Assembly: GCA_018829445.1 (NCBI GenBank)
Contig: JAHJTV010000018.1
Location: 1-64,000 of the forward strand
Reading direction: 5' to 3'
DNA from: a bacterium
GTDB taxonomy: Bacteria; SAR324; XYD2-FULL-50-16
Length of the DNA: 64,000 nt
The translations under genes were made by a program, and so were the position numbers. Below are positions 8,743-18,300 of the stretch, piece after piece. Under the pieces are notes generated by a model. The model worked only from the letters and a program-made list of their open reading frames with translations. It was not told the origin of the DNA and did not search any database. Every line of letters begins with the position of its first letter. The stretch's first letter is position 1.

Positions 8743-9357
8743 ATGACAATACTCTATGCTGTTTTCGCATATATTATTCTTTGCTTCGGTACCTTGTGCC
8801 ATGAATGGGCTCATTCCTTATTTGCAGTGATTTTTGGAGTTAAATCGAATGTTTTCGATATACATTACAGTTATATGCCATTATTTATAGGAATCAATGA
8901 GAATGTCGATTACAATCTAGTCGCAATGCTTCCCCATTGGCAGGGGATTTTGATAGCTTTTGCTGGGCTTTTGGTGAACTTCTTATTTGCGAGTGGGGCT
9001 CTGATTCTTATTATTGGATTTCCGCATAGTAAACTATTGAAATACCGTTGGAGCTTCTTCTTTTTTTATACGCTGGCGTTTTGGAATACCATTGAATGGT
9101 TCAATTACATGGTTATTCGCAACATCTTTCCATCAGGGGACATTGCCCACATGCTTCGTTTCGATTTTTCTCATACGATACTCCTGGTTACGGGCATATT
9201 AACTTCGATAGGTTTTCTCTATTTAATATTCTCCTCTGCCAGATTACGTTTTAATGAAAAATTTGAGCTTTCTAGTCATGGGCAGAATGTCCTTTTATAC
9301 AATTTGATAATCATCTTCGTCATCGGTCAGTCTTTGACGACGCTGTTTTTATTTTAG
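8743..9357 (+). CDS. Polytopic membrane protein with HExxH motif, M50-like (cassette gene 2)
   Basis: A 204-aa integral membrane protein with about five to six hydrophobic segments. Segment 1 carries LCHEWAHSLFAVIFG, with the zinc-binding HExxH motif (H20, E21, H24), placed as in site-2-protease (M50) enzymes. A later SGDIAH segment (D133) could supply the third ligand as the M50 LDG motif does; that is inference. The frame opens at a GTG at 8713 inside the attC R' core, but the ATG at 8743 is the more natural start. The gene lies between attC1 and attC2, so it is a mobile cassette gene. Function unknown; intramembrane proteolysis is the best guess. Confidence 0.75.
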   Translation: MTILYAVFAYIILCFGTLCHEWAHSLFAVIFGVKSNVFDIHYSYMPLFIGINENVDYNLVAMLPHWQGILIAFAGLLVNFLFASGALILIIGFPHSKLLKYRWSFFFFYTLAFWNTIEWFNYMVIRNIFPSGDIAHMLRFDFSHTILLVTGILTSIGFLYLIFSSARLRFNEKFELSSHGQNVLLYNLIIIFVIGQSLTTLFLF

Positions 9358-9415
9358 TCGAGAGAGAAAAGGCTATTGGCATGGAAAGATGAAAAAGATA
9401 CTGGTATTAAGCATC

Positions 9416-9533
9416 ACCCAACAAATGGCTAAAGTTGACGGCAATCGCCCTTGCATGGTTCGAATTCACCGGTTTTTGCAACATTTCTGTTAATTCTGGC
9501 TCGGTGCAGCCGCAACTTAGCCAGGCGTTAGCT
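9416..9533 (+). other. attC recombination site 2
   Basis: R'' ACCCAAC (9416-9422) and R' GTTAGCT (9527-9533, one mismatch to GTTRRRY) bound 118 bp. The inner arms ggctaaagttgacggc and gccgcaacttagcc pair with two extra bases in the left arm. The left half shares the gacggca...cgccct...atgg pattern with attC1, so the two sites are related. Confidence 0.78.
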
Positions 9534-9552
9534 TTAAAATAAATCTTCGATA

Positions 9553-9581
9553 TTGCACTCTTTATCGAGTAAGACTATACT
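9553..9581 (+). promoter_or_regulatory. Sigma-70 promoter of the toxin-antitoxin cassette
   Basis: -35 TTGCAC (9553-9558), a 17-bp spacer, and -10 TATACT (9576-9581). It lies inside the cassette, 25 bp before the antitoxin ATG. Cassette toxin-antitoxin genes commonly bring their own promoter. Confidence 0.72.
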
Positions 9582-9606
9582 GGTATTACTTAACAAAGGA
9601 GGCAAA

Positions 9607-9828
9607 ATGAAAGTTACTACCAAAGGACAAGTTACAATTCCTCAAAATGTAAGGGAGACATTGGGTATAACTCCGCAAACTGATATCCAGTTCGTAGAGG
9701 ATAATGGCAAGTTTTATATCATTAAATCAGATGCACCTGAGACCAAAGGCAAAATAAACAAATTCAGAGGCATTGCGACTGCGAAAATGACAACCGATGA
9801 AATTTTATCATTAACCAGAAATGCATAA
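9607..9828 (+). CDS. AbrB/MazE-type antitoxin (cassette gene 3a)
   Basis: A 73-aa swapped-hairpin DNA-binding protein. MKVTTKGQVTIPQNVRETLG is the classic AbrB/SpoVT start, and the C-terminal tail (GKINKFRGIATAKMTTDEIL) is the type that wraps a PIN toxin. An upstream in-frame start exists at 9553, but the ATG at 9607 follows AAGGAGG at ideal spacing. Its stop overlaps the toxin start by one base (TAATG), so translation is coupled. It would neutralise the toxin and repress the operon by binding near the promoter at 9553. Confidence 0.9.
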   Translation: MKVTTKGQVTIPQNVRETLGITPQTDIQFVEDNGKFYIIKSDAPETKGKINKFRGIATAKMTTDEILSLTRNA

Positions 9829-10238
9829 TGAATGGAATATTTGTAGATTCCTGTGTGCTTTTGGACTTGTTTACAAACGATCCAAATTGGGCAGATTGGT
9901 CGGAAAAAATCCTTGAGCAATATAGTAAAACCAATACGTTGTACATCAATTCTATTGTTTATACTGAGGTTTCTATAAGCTTCACAAAAATTGAAGATTT
10001 CGAAATTGCATTATCCGACTTGGGCATCAGAGTATTAGAAATCCCAAGGGAAGCTTTGTTTTTAGCCGGTAAAGTGTTTTTAAAATACCGTAAAAATAAA
10101 GGTACAAAACACTCACCTTTACCAGATTTTTTCATTGGAGCTCATGCACTTGTTTCAAAGTTTGAACTGATAACAAGAGACTTAGGGAGATATACAACCT
10201 ATTTTCCCAAACTTAAACTGATTCACCCCAAACATTAA
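9828..10238 (+). CDS. PIN-domain toxin, VapC-like (cassette gene 3b)
   Basis: A 136-aa PIN-domain endoribonuclease. The acidic residues expected for Mg2+ binding are present: D7 in IFVDSCVLLDLF, E47 in VYTEVS, D100 in PLPDFFIGAHA and D118 in LITRDLGRY. It is coupled to the AbrB-type antitoxin by the overlapping stop and start. VapC-type toxins cut tRNA or rRNA; the target here is unknown. Such pairs are thought to stabilise cassette arrays by making their loss toxic. Confidence 0.9.
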   Translation: MNGIFVDSCVLLDLFTNDPNWADWSEKILEQYSKTNTLYINSIVYTEVSISFTKIEDFEIALSDLGIRVLEIPREALFLAGKVFLKYRKNKGTKHSPLPDFFIGAHALVSKFELITRDLGRYTTYFPKLKLIHPKH

Positions 10239-10255
10239 CAATCCCCTATCATGTC

Positions 10256-10483
10256 TTGCATATTACGACTGAGCGCAAATCAACGTATGAACTCGCCGTT
10301 CGAAGGAAGCCTGATGGTCTCCCCATCAGCCGAGCAGAATTACGCGTCGAATTGCCAGAAGACATCTCACTGGATACCTCTCGCTGGAAACAGCTTAAGG
10401 AAACGCTGGTGGTGAAAAAAGAAGAGGAAGATGAATCTCAAGACCAGAGAAAGACAATTTACGGAAAGCAAGGATTGGCGTGA
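10256..10483 (+). CDS. Unrecognised short ORF in the toxin-antitoxin cassette
   Basis: A 75-codon frame with a TTG start 17 bp after the toxin. The first 55 residues look protein-like (ISRAELRVELPEDISLDTSR), but no domain is recognised and no good ribosome site is seen. It may be the tail of a gene whose 5' part was lost, or a second small cassette gene. It lies before attC3, inside the cassette. Confidence 0.35.
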   Translation: MHITTERKSTYELAVRRKPDGLPISRAELRVELPEDISLDTSRWKQLKETLVVKKEEEDESQDQRKTIYGKQGLA

Positions 10484-10499
10484 CAAAACCAAACGTAAG

Positions 10500-10621
10500 G
10501 GCTAACAAATCGCTAAAGACCGGCCGCCATCTCGCCGTTGCAAGATGCAAGTTGGTTGGTACTGGCAAGCAATATCAAATAGCAAAACCCGTGCAGGCAG
10601 CGGCTTAGCTTAGTGTTATGT
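10500..10621 (+). other. attC-like recombination site 3 (degenerate)
   Basis: GGCTAAC (10500-10506) and GTTATGT (10615-10621) are each one base off consensus and bound a 122-bp imperfect palindrome. The inner arms (gctaaagaccggcc and gcggcttagctt) pair less well than in sites 1 and 2. Length, spacing and right-end sequence match the other two sites. Confidence 0.62.
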
Positions 10622-10641
10622 GAAAAAACGAGGTCACTAAA

Positions 10642-10780
10642 ATGATTTCTAAAATCAATATCAACAATGTTGTTTGCTTTAAAATGCAGCCGTATTGGAA
10701 ACAGACAAGAAAGTTAATCTTATATACGGTTTGAATGGAACAGGAAAAACAACAATATCTGATTACTTAGTAACGATTCA
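10642..10780 (+). pseudogene. Frameshifted, truncated AAA-ATPase (AAA_13/RloC-PrrC-like) fragment, cassette 4
   Basis: After attC3 an ATG (10642) with gagg upstream begins MISKININNVVCFK. One base is then missing in the A-run near 10680-10685, and the frame resumes as AAVLETDKKVNLIYGLNG, then TGKTTISDYL. This is the start of a P-loop ATPase of the kind seen in PrrC/RloC anticodon nucleases and related defence ATPases; GLNGTGKTT is the Walker A motif. Similarity stops at about 10770. The gene is therefore a 5' remnant broken by both a frameshift and a truncation. The defence link is inferred from the family. Confidence 0.65.
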
Positions 10781-10782
10781 CT

Positions 10783-10956
10783 TCAATTGTTATCCTCGCG
10801 AAGGCTTGGAAAAGAATCCTCTTTTTTCCCAAACTGAATTGCTACGATCTCATCACAAAGTTTTTTGGAGAGATCACCCATTTGGCCGTCAGCAATAACA
10901 AAGTCTTCGTCCCTTATAATTAAGAACCGGAATTCAGCTGAAGAGTTAATTCGCTC
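10783..10956 (-). pseudogene. Coding-like fragment on the minus strand, unassigned
   Basis: The minus strand holds a 58-codon open frame between two stops that reads very protein-like (FLIIRDEDFVIADGQ, MGDLSKKLCDEIVAIQFGKK). It ends at a TGA (10785-10783) and has no good start. It overlaps the last bases of the neighbouring kinase gene in another frame. It may be the 3' remnant of a gene cut off where the cassette array meets old chromosome. No family is recognised. Confidence 0.35.
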
Positions 10957-13171
10957 TCACTTTATTTTTGTCTAAAACACTCTTGACCTCCCTTACTAAT
11001 TTGTCAAATCCAATGGGTTTTTTTAAACGGGCATTAATGCCAACAGATGTGAATTCCTCATCAGAGACCTGCTGTACAAGCCCAGAAATCAGTATGATGG
11101 GGACACCTGCTTTTATTTTCTGAATCTGAGTGCATAACTCTACACCAGTCATTTTTGGCATGGAATAGTCCGTTATTACGAGATCGATCTGTTCCGCATT
11201 TTTTTTAAACTCTTCTAATGCCTGCGCTCCACTCGATGTTTGATTAACCCTATAGCCTTGCATTTCCAGCATTTCGGCATATGAATTCAGGATCATTTCC
11301 TCATCATCCACAATCAGGATATATTCTGATCCCCTGGGAAGTATTATTTCTTGTTTTTCCGAAATCTCAGTACTATCACCTGCAGATACAGGTAGAAAAA
11401 CGTCGAATCTGGTACCAATCCTTGGCGAAGAACTCACCTGTACTGTTCCACCGTGCTGCGTTACAATTCCATGAACAACCGACAATCCCAATCCGGTTCC
11501 TTTTCCGGATTTTTTGGTTGTGAAAAATGGCTCGAAAATACGATCCATGGTTTTTTTATCTATGCCATTACCAGTATCACGCACAGATAAAAGGATGTAA
11601 TCACCTGGTTCAAGATTCCCAGTCTCATTTGATTTTGTATCTATTTTGAAATTGGAAACATTAACTTCCAATTCTCCCCCTTCATGCTCCATGGCATGTG
11701 AAGCGTTGGTGCATAAATTAACTAAAACCTGTTGAATCTGGGTAAGATCACCATAAATGTTTTTTAGATCCGGGTCCACAGAATGGCTGATAGTGATGGT
11801 CGTCGGAATGGCTGATCGCAGGAATTTCATCGATTCCTTGATAATGGGTATCAGATTGATATGCTTCGGATCATATCCTCCACTTCGACTGAAAGTCAGG
11901 ATCTGGTTGATCAGATTTTCGGCTCTGTCTGCAGCTTTTCGAATGGTTTTTTGATATTGAATTACCTTTGAATTTTCAGGCGAATTGGACAACTGCTTTA
12001 TGGAAAGATCGGAAAAGCTGAAAAATACACTCAAAAGGTTATTAAAATCGTGGGCAATACCACTGGCCAATATGCCAACGGCATCCAGTTTTTGTGCTTG
12101 GAACAGCTGGCTCTCAAGTGCCTTCTTTTCTTCGGCTGTTTTTTTCTGTTCGGTAATATCTTGAATGACACCGATTACCTTTTTTTTGATATCATCTTCC
12201 CAAACCAATTCTGCCATGGAACGTACAATTGTATTTCGTCCTTTATCCTTGAGAATTTCGAATTCAATACTGTAATTTTTATTATATTGGATTAAGTCGG
12301 ATAGTGCTTGGTTGCGTTGTTGAGTATCGACTATGTGCGAATCAAGAACCTCTTGAGATATATTAGGTGAGTCTCTTTTTATTCCGAAAATTTTAAATGC
12401 CTGTTCAGATCCCCAGAACACACCATCTGCGATGTTGTACTCCCAACTGCCGATCTTTGCCACTGACTGAGCCTTGTTCAACCGCATTTCACTTTCTCTC
12501 AAGATCTTCTCTGTTTGCTCTCGATCACTAATTTCTTTTAACAGTTCTTTTTCTGTAATTTCAAAATGTTTAGCCTTGTTAGTAGTCATTGACAATTTGT
12601 CAGTCATTGTCATGGCAAAGATTCGATAGAGCGTATTATGCAAGGCATCCGTACCAATATCAGTATAATTCCCAATCTCTCTTCCTTTTATACTGAAAGC
12701 TTTAACAGGAATTTTGACGATAACTGAAGCTGATACGGGTTTGTCGCTTATAATACTCATTTCTCCAAAAATGTCGCCTTGTCGGCGTAAATTGATAATG
12801 GGATATCCGCCTGCGTATACTTCAACTTCTCCTCTAATGATGAAAAAAACCCTGTCGTTTGCCTGTCCTTCTTTTAAAATCTAAGTACCTGCGGGATATT
12901 CTGAAAACTCTGATAATGGTACCAACTGCCTGATGAGTGACTCCGGCAAGTGGGAGAATAGACGGGAGTTTTTTAAATAATCGATAATTTCATGGTTTTC
13001 CTTTGTAATATAATCACTTGATTCTTTGAACTTTTGATCTGCTTGCCTTTGTTCTTGATTCTTTTCGCACCCCTGTTCCAAAGAATCCTGCTTCCTGCAA
13101 TCCAAGAGTTGATGCCGCAATTCAACCAACTCCTCGATCAATTGCTCTTTTGTTTTATCGTCATCTCTCAT
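10946..13171 (-). pseudogene. Hybrid sensor histidine kinase with cyclic-nucleotide-binding domain, interrupted by in-frame TAG
   Basis: Two frames in the same phase, 13171-12881 and 12760-10946, form one protein of about 740 residues split by a single TAG at 12883-12881. Order: N-terminal coiled coil, cyclic-nucleotide-binding-like domain (the stop falls inside it: EYPAGT-stop-ILKEGQ), a PAS domain, HisKA with GIAHDFNN, HATPase (LCTNASHAME, then GKGTGLGLS) and a C-terminal receiver with phospho-Asp in VITDYSMP. Everything except the stop is intact, which points to a recent nonsense mutation. Translation could restart at the ATG at 12760 and still give PAS-kinase-receiver. Programmed amber readthrough is less likely, because other genes here end normally in TAG. 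Confidence 0.85.
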
Positions 13172-13692
13172 CTTATTCTCGCGAATTCCAGATATTATTT
13201 CACGTATGTGGTTCGTTATAACAGCATTTTACCTTTTTCCGGATCTCAATAGATTCAATTGTGGCTACTCCAACAAGAATTTAATCATAACTGTACTATT
13301 GTGAACCAAAAAACACTATCAAACAGATCAAACTTTTTTATAAGGAACCTGTTATTTTTTAGAATAACAACGATATAAGAAAACCAAGGGCACATGACTG
13401 ATTTAAAAATTGTTCTGAGAAATGTACACCAATGAAAGAGCAAACAAAAGCCAGAACAGAAATATAAAATGCTCCACTAATCTAGGATAAGCTGTGCTAT
13501 TTCAGGTTCTATTTCAATTTGAGCACCATTTTGTCTGATTCAACTCTTTTCCGCTTCGCTGACACGAAATAATTCCACAAGAAACTTGAAAATTTATATT
13601 TTATAATGTCCAGTTCTGTAATATACTAAAAGTTCTAAATTTAGGTTTGTTGTTTCTCATCTGATTCAAGTTCAAATTTAACGGAGTGGATC
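13172..13692. other. Intergenic stretch between divergent sensor genes
   Basis: AT-rich region that must hold the promoters of the leftward kinase and the rightward binding protein. Only the ribosome site ggag before 13693 stands out. Confidence 0.35.
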
Positions 13693-14478
13693 ATGGCCCC
13701 AAAATACATCATGAAAAACAGAATGATTAGTAAGCTGAGGATTTTCTTTATTGTTGTCTTTTGCTTATTTTATAGCACGTTATTTGCGAGAGATTTACAG
13801 GTTAGTCTGGCTTTCTTACCAAAGATACTTGAATCACCCAACGAAGGAGTGTTTGTAGACCTCGTGAAAGCGATTGACAATGAGTATACAGAAGGTAATT
13901 TTGATATTAAAGTTTATCCGATGGCACGGTCAATCACCAATGTCGTAAATGGGGCTGCTGATTTTCATATACCTATGATTAGAAATTCAATTGTCCCGGA
14001 AGAACAATTACCATTCCGGTTTACAACAGAAAACCTGGGAAAAGTTGTTTTAGTGATATATTCAAATAGGGACGCCCCAATAACAGCGCAAATGATTAAT
14101 GCTGTTAAAGATAAAGTACCATTTCCATATAAAATAGAAACAGGTAGGGGACTTGAGACTTATTTTGACTTCCCGATCACACCAATCAGCAATCTGGACA
14201 GCTCTCTTCGGAAAGTTTCCATAATGCGTACTGGTGCATTAATTTGGGCCCAGGAAGAAACAGATTACTTATTAAAAACACTCAATATCAAGGCGATTCA
14301 TAGAGAATTTTACAATGAGTATGACGACGTTGCTGTGATACCAAAAGGGCCAAAAGGAGATGAAATTGATGCGATTTTGACAAAAGCCATTAAGAAACTT
14401 AGAGCATCTGGTCGATTAGCAGAATTACATCAGAAAATTCATGTTCCATATGTAGACTGGCAACCCTATTCGCAATAG
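13693..14478 (+). CDS. Periplasmic solute-binding-like protein (SBP family 3 type)
   Basis: A 261-aa protein with a signal peptide (about residues 1-32, hydrophobic core FFIVVFCLFYSTLFA) and the two-lobed pattern of family 3 binding proteins. SLAFLPKILESPNEGVFVDL is followed by a later AIKKLRASGRLAELHQKI, typical of the C-terminal helix. There is no ABC permease nearby, so it is more likely a sensory or orphan binding protein. GGAG precedes the ATG at 13693. It lies between two sensor genes, which hints at signalling, but no partner can be proved. Confidence 0.75.
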   Translation: MAPKYIMKNRMISKLRIFFIVVFCLFYSTLFARDLQVSLAFLPKILESPNEGVFVDLVKAIDNEYTEGNFDIKVYPMARSITNVVNGAADFHIPMIRNSIVPEEQLPFRFTTENLGKVVLVIYSNRDAPITAQMINAVKDKVPFPYKIETGRGLETYFDFPITPISNLDSSLRKVSIMRTGALIWAQEETDYLLKTLNIKAIHREFYNEYDDVAVIPKGPKGDEIDAILTKAIKKLRASGRLAELHQKIHVPYVDWQPYSQ

Positions 14479-15328
14479 AAAAAAGGCCGAAACTATTCAC
14501 CATATTTAAAAATTTGTGATGTTTATGCAAGAAAACCTGATTTATGGTTGGTATACGGATTTGCTCCCTGCCGACAATAATCTGGTAATTAATCTGTCTG
14601 CCGGTGAGTATTTTCCAAAATAGTTCCGAGGTTTCCTCTCTTCCAGCTTTTGCAGTAATCAGGCGTGTCTATTAGGGTTGATGGGAAACCAGATTAAGGG
14701 ATGGCAAATAAAAGATAATCCGAAGGACTGGAGCCGGTATAAAAAAGAAGTGGATGCCGAATAATGCCTCTTTGGATTTTCAGCATCCGAAACAAATTCA
14801 AAAAGCCAAAAGGCTATAAAATTTAAATAATCTCTATTCCTCAAACTTAAAAGAAACCTTGTCAGATTCAACTTGACCGGGGCGAAACCCGACTGATAAA
14901 AAAGATATACATGAGGCATATTGTATTGACAGTGAGTTCCTGGTCATTTCTATTTGAGTGGTGTAACCAAAATGAACCTGACACATTAAATTTCAATATT
15001 TCAACAGCCCCTATTATCCCCCATTACTTATTAAATCTTTGATTCTGTCATTTCAGATTTTTTTCACTTGCTGTACGGTTGTTTTAAGGTGACCTGGAGG
15101 GCGTAACCAAGAGCAATAAATTTTTGATTCGCAGTTTTTGTTTGATATATTGCGAATTGATGCCGTAGAGCTAAATTCGTCAGAATCAATTCTTTTTTGA
15201 TCTATGGATTGTTCGGATGAACCCTATTTAAAGTCGAGAGCAACCGAATGCAATATCGATAGATTTTTCATGTGCCCCATTTGGTATTTTTGGAAAAGAA
15301 CGCAAGTATTTATAGCAAGGCGATTGGA
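14479..15328. other. Intergenic stretch with a decayed reading frame (14525-14764)
   Basis: A plus-strand frame from an ATG at 14525 reads MQENLIYGWYTDLLPADNNL and VINLSAGEYFPK, meets TAG at 14621, and continues in the same phase to TAA at 14762 (MGNQIKGWQIKDNPKDWSRY). It looks like the end of a lost gene. No family could be named. The rest of the interval shows nothing. Confidence 0.3.
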
Positions 15329-18300
15329 ATGGACAACAAAAACCTAAATATTTATCTGAAAATACTGGCTATTTTTTCTTTTTTTGTTATTTTTTACACT
15401 GGGATTTACCCTCTTTTTAACAATAGTGATAATCAGAGTAATAAAGATTCAATTGAATTGAAGAAGGGGTGGGAATATCGCTGGGGCGATTCGTCATTTT
15501 CTGAAAATGGTCGTCCGGAATGGATAACCGAGAACGAAAAAAGTCCGGAGTGGAAAACTTTGGACGAATTCCCGTCCCAACCACCTGACAGGAACGGCTC
15601 GAAAAATCTTTGGCTTCGAATAAAATTGCCTGATTCGGATGTTGCAACCCCAGTTATCGTCACAAAGTTTATGATTCTTTGTGCCGAGCTATTTATTGAT
15701 GGGGAAAAAATATTCAGCTCCGGGGAAATAGACGATCAGGGAAATGGCAGATTCAGCGGACTAACCTGGCAGGCGATTAAAATCCCTCAGGATTTTCAAA
15801 ATAAAATGTTGTATTTCAGGTTTTTCTCCAATTACTACTACATCGGATTTAACAAAAAAGTGTACCTGAGTTCCTATTCGGCTTTTTTGTTGAATGTTAT
15901 AAGAGACGAATTTGACAAGATTGTATTCGCGTTTCTGTTTTTTTCCGTCGGTGTTTTGTTTGTTTATTTATACGTTAGGCTTTCCGCATCCAAGGCTGTT
16001 TTATATTTTGCCTTCACCTCCTTTTGCCTGTCCATTTACATTCTCTACTATACCTACAGCAAAGATCTATTCTTTAGTTTTCCGTTTTTAAACACCAATC
16101 TCTGGGTGTTATCCATCTTCTATTTACCCGTAACAATTATCGGGACATATCTACACTTTTTTGGTGACGGATGGAAGTCGATTATAAAACTGCTGTTTCG
16201 TATAAACCTGCTATTCGCACTGGTTTATACGACTCTGTGTGCCATTAATGCCGTATTTTATTATGCCAATGTGCCTTTAGATCTGTTCCCGGCGTTGATG
16301 TATATGCGACTCTTATTGCTGATCTTTTCCATGGCAGATTATCTCATCCTGGTTATTGATTCGGCAATCCAATCAAAAAAGGGGGATAAATACGCAAGAA
16401 TCTATCTGGCAGGGATGGGAATCTTTCTGATTTTTTCAATTAGTTACTATGTTTCCGCTCTGATTGTTGTCATGCCTAATATGCAATATCTTATTCACTG
16501 GGGCATGTTGGGGTATACCTCTGCGATACTGATTATCCTGGTGGATTTCTCAGCTCAAGAGAAAAAAAACAATATGGAAAGGAAAAATGAGCTGGCTGTG
16601 ACAAAAAAAATCCAAGACATTATCATCAGGGATTCAATTATTGTATTAGATATCGATCATCAAATTGAAACAATAAATTCTAAAACAGAGCAAATAACAG
16701 GGTATAAAGCCGGTGAATTGATCAATCATCATTTTTCCAAAATTGTAGCAGATTCCGTTAATGCAACCGAAGAAATCAATCAAATGTCAAGCGGTGAATA
16801 TGGCAGTTTTGCTTGTCGCCTGAATTATCAAAGGAAGGATAAGAAAGAGATCCCCATGGATGTTTTGATTTCGAAAATTGCTAATGTTTCTGAAGATCAA
16901 GTAAGAATATTAATGTGCGCTCATGAAGTTGAAGAACATCATCGATTGCAACATTCCTTTAATATAACAAAAAGAGAATCAGAAGTTATCCGGGGTATTA
17001 TCTCCGGCAATACAAACAAGGATATTGCAGATGCCCTTGGTATAAAAGAACGCACAATAAAAACCCACATAACAAATATTTACAATAAATTAGGTGTATC
17101 AAACAAAATCCAGATGTTAAAAGCCCTGGGTAAACATGATCTTGCTTCCAGTAATCTGGATAATGTGGGGATAGCAGAAGAATCAAAAGAACAACTATTA
17201 CAGGCGGCAATCCAGGCTCAGGAAAGATTTGCACAAGCGGAAGCAATAAAATTCATCACCCGTTTATTAAAAATAACCGATAAAAATGATCTGCACACCC
17301 TCTTTGGCATCCTGAATTTACGGGAAGAGGTCTATCGATTCCAAGGTCGGCGAATCGCTCAAAAAAAAGATATCGATGATATCATCCAGCTTGCCGAACG
17401 CTTAAATGATGAAATCAAACTATCCAAAGCGATTCTCAAGCAAGGTCAGTATCAAGAGTTAACCGGGGGGTACCAAGACGCGATACAATCAGCAGAAAAA
17501 TCAATCTCCCTGGCCAGAAAAAAAGAACAGACCGAGTTAGAACTTGAGGGAATTTTGCTTTGTGGTAAATCTCTCTGGAGACTGGGGGAATACAAAGAAT
17601 CCCAGAAGACAATTAATAAAGGAATCAAAATGATAAATATGCTGAATCATTTACCCCGAAAACTGAAAGTGATTCAAGCTTATCTGTTTTTAAATCTTGG
17701 AATAGTCTATGACTTCCAAGGGAATCATTCAAAAGCAAAGGAATTTATAGAACAAGCTCTGGTAATTTTCCAGACTGCCAATCATTGGGTGGGAGAGGGA
17801 GACACTCTCAACAACCTTGGGATTATTGCTTATCATCGTGAAAACTACAAAATGGCTGAAGGTTTTTATAAAGATACGCTTAAAATATATGAGAGAGTGA
17901 ATGCGTTGTCAGAACAACCTACTCCGCTGGCAAACCTGAGTGAAGTGTACTGGATGCAACATGATTACTTTAAGTCTTATCAACATAGTCATAAATCTCT
18001 GGAACTATCTGAAAAACTGCAGTTCAGAGCGGGTGAGTTTAACTCTCGTTATTGTTTGAGTATGTTAGCTGATCTGATCGAAAACCATACTTTGGCACAC
18101 GATTATCTGGCTGATTGTCTGAATTTAAGTAAACAGATCGGGGACAAAGGCATGGAAAGTATGGCTTTGGCTAAGAAAGCTTGCATAAGGGATCTTATTA
18201 TACAGGAGCCAGAAAATTTGACCCTATGTAAACAGGCATTAAGACAGGCACGAGATATCTCGGCTTTAAGAGAAGAAGCTCTGGCGCTTTCTTGTCTGGG

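Noticed and set aside
10695-10898. Plus-strand ORF of 67 codons taken as a complete small ATPase
   Set aside because: Only its first part is ATPase-like and lacks the N-terminus by frameshift; the rest is antisense to a better minus-strand frame.
12881-12883. Pyrrolysine at the amber codon as the leading explanation
   Set aside because: TAG ends several other genes in this window normally and no pyl gene is seen, so a nonsense mutation is simpler.
14659-14919. Minus-strand 86-codon ORF
   Set aside because: It is antisense to a more protein-like plus-strand remnant and has no domain.
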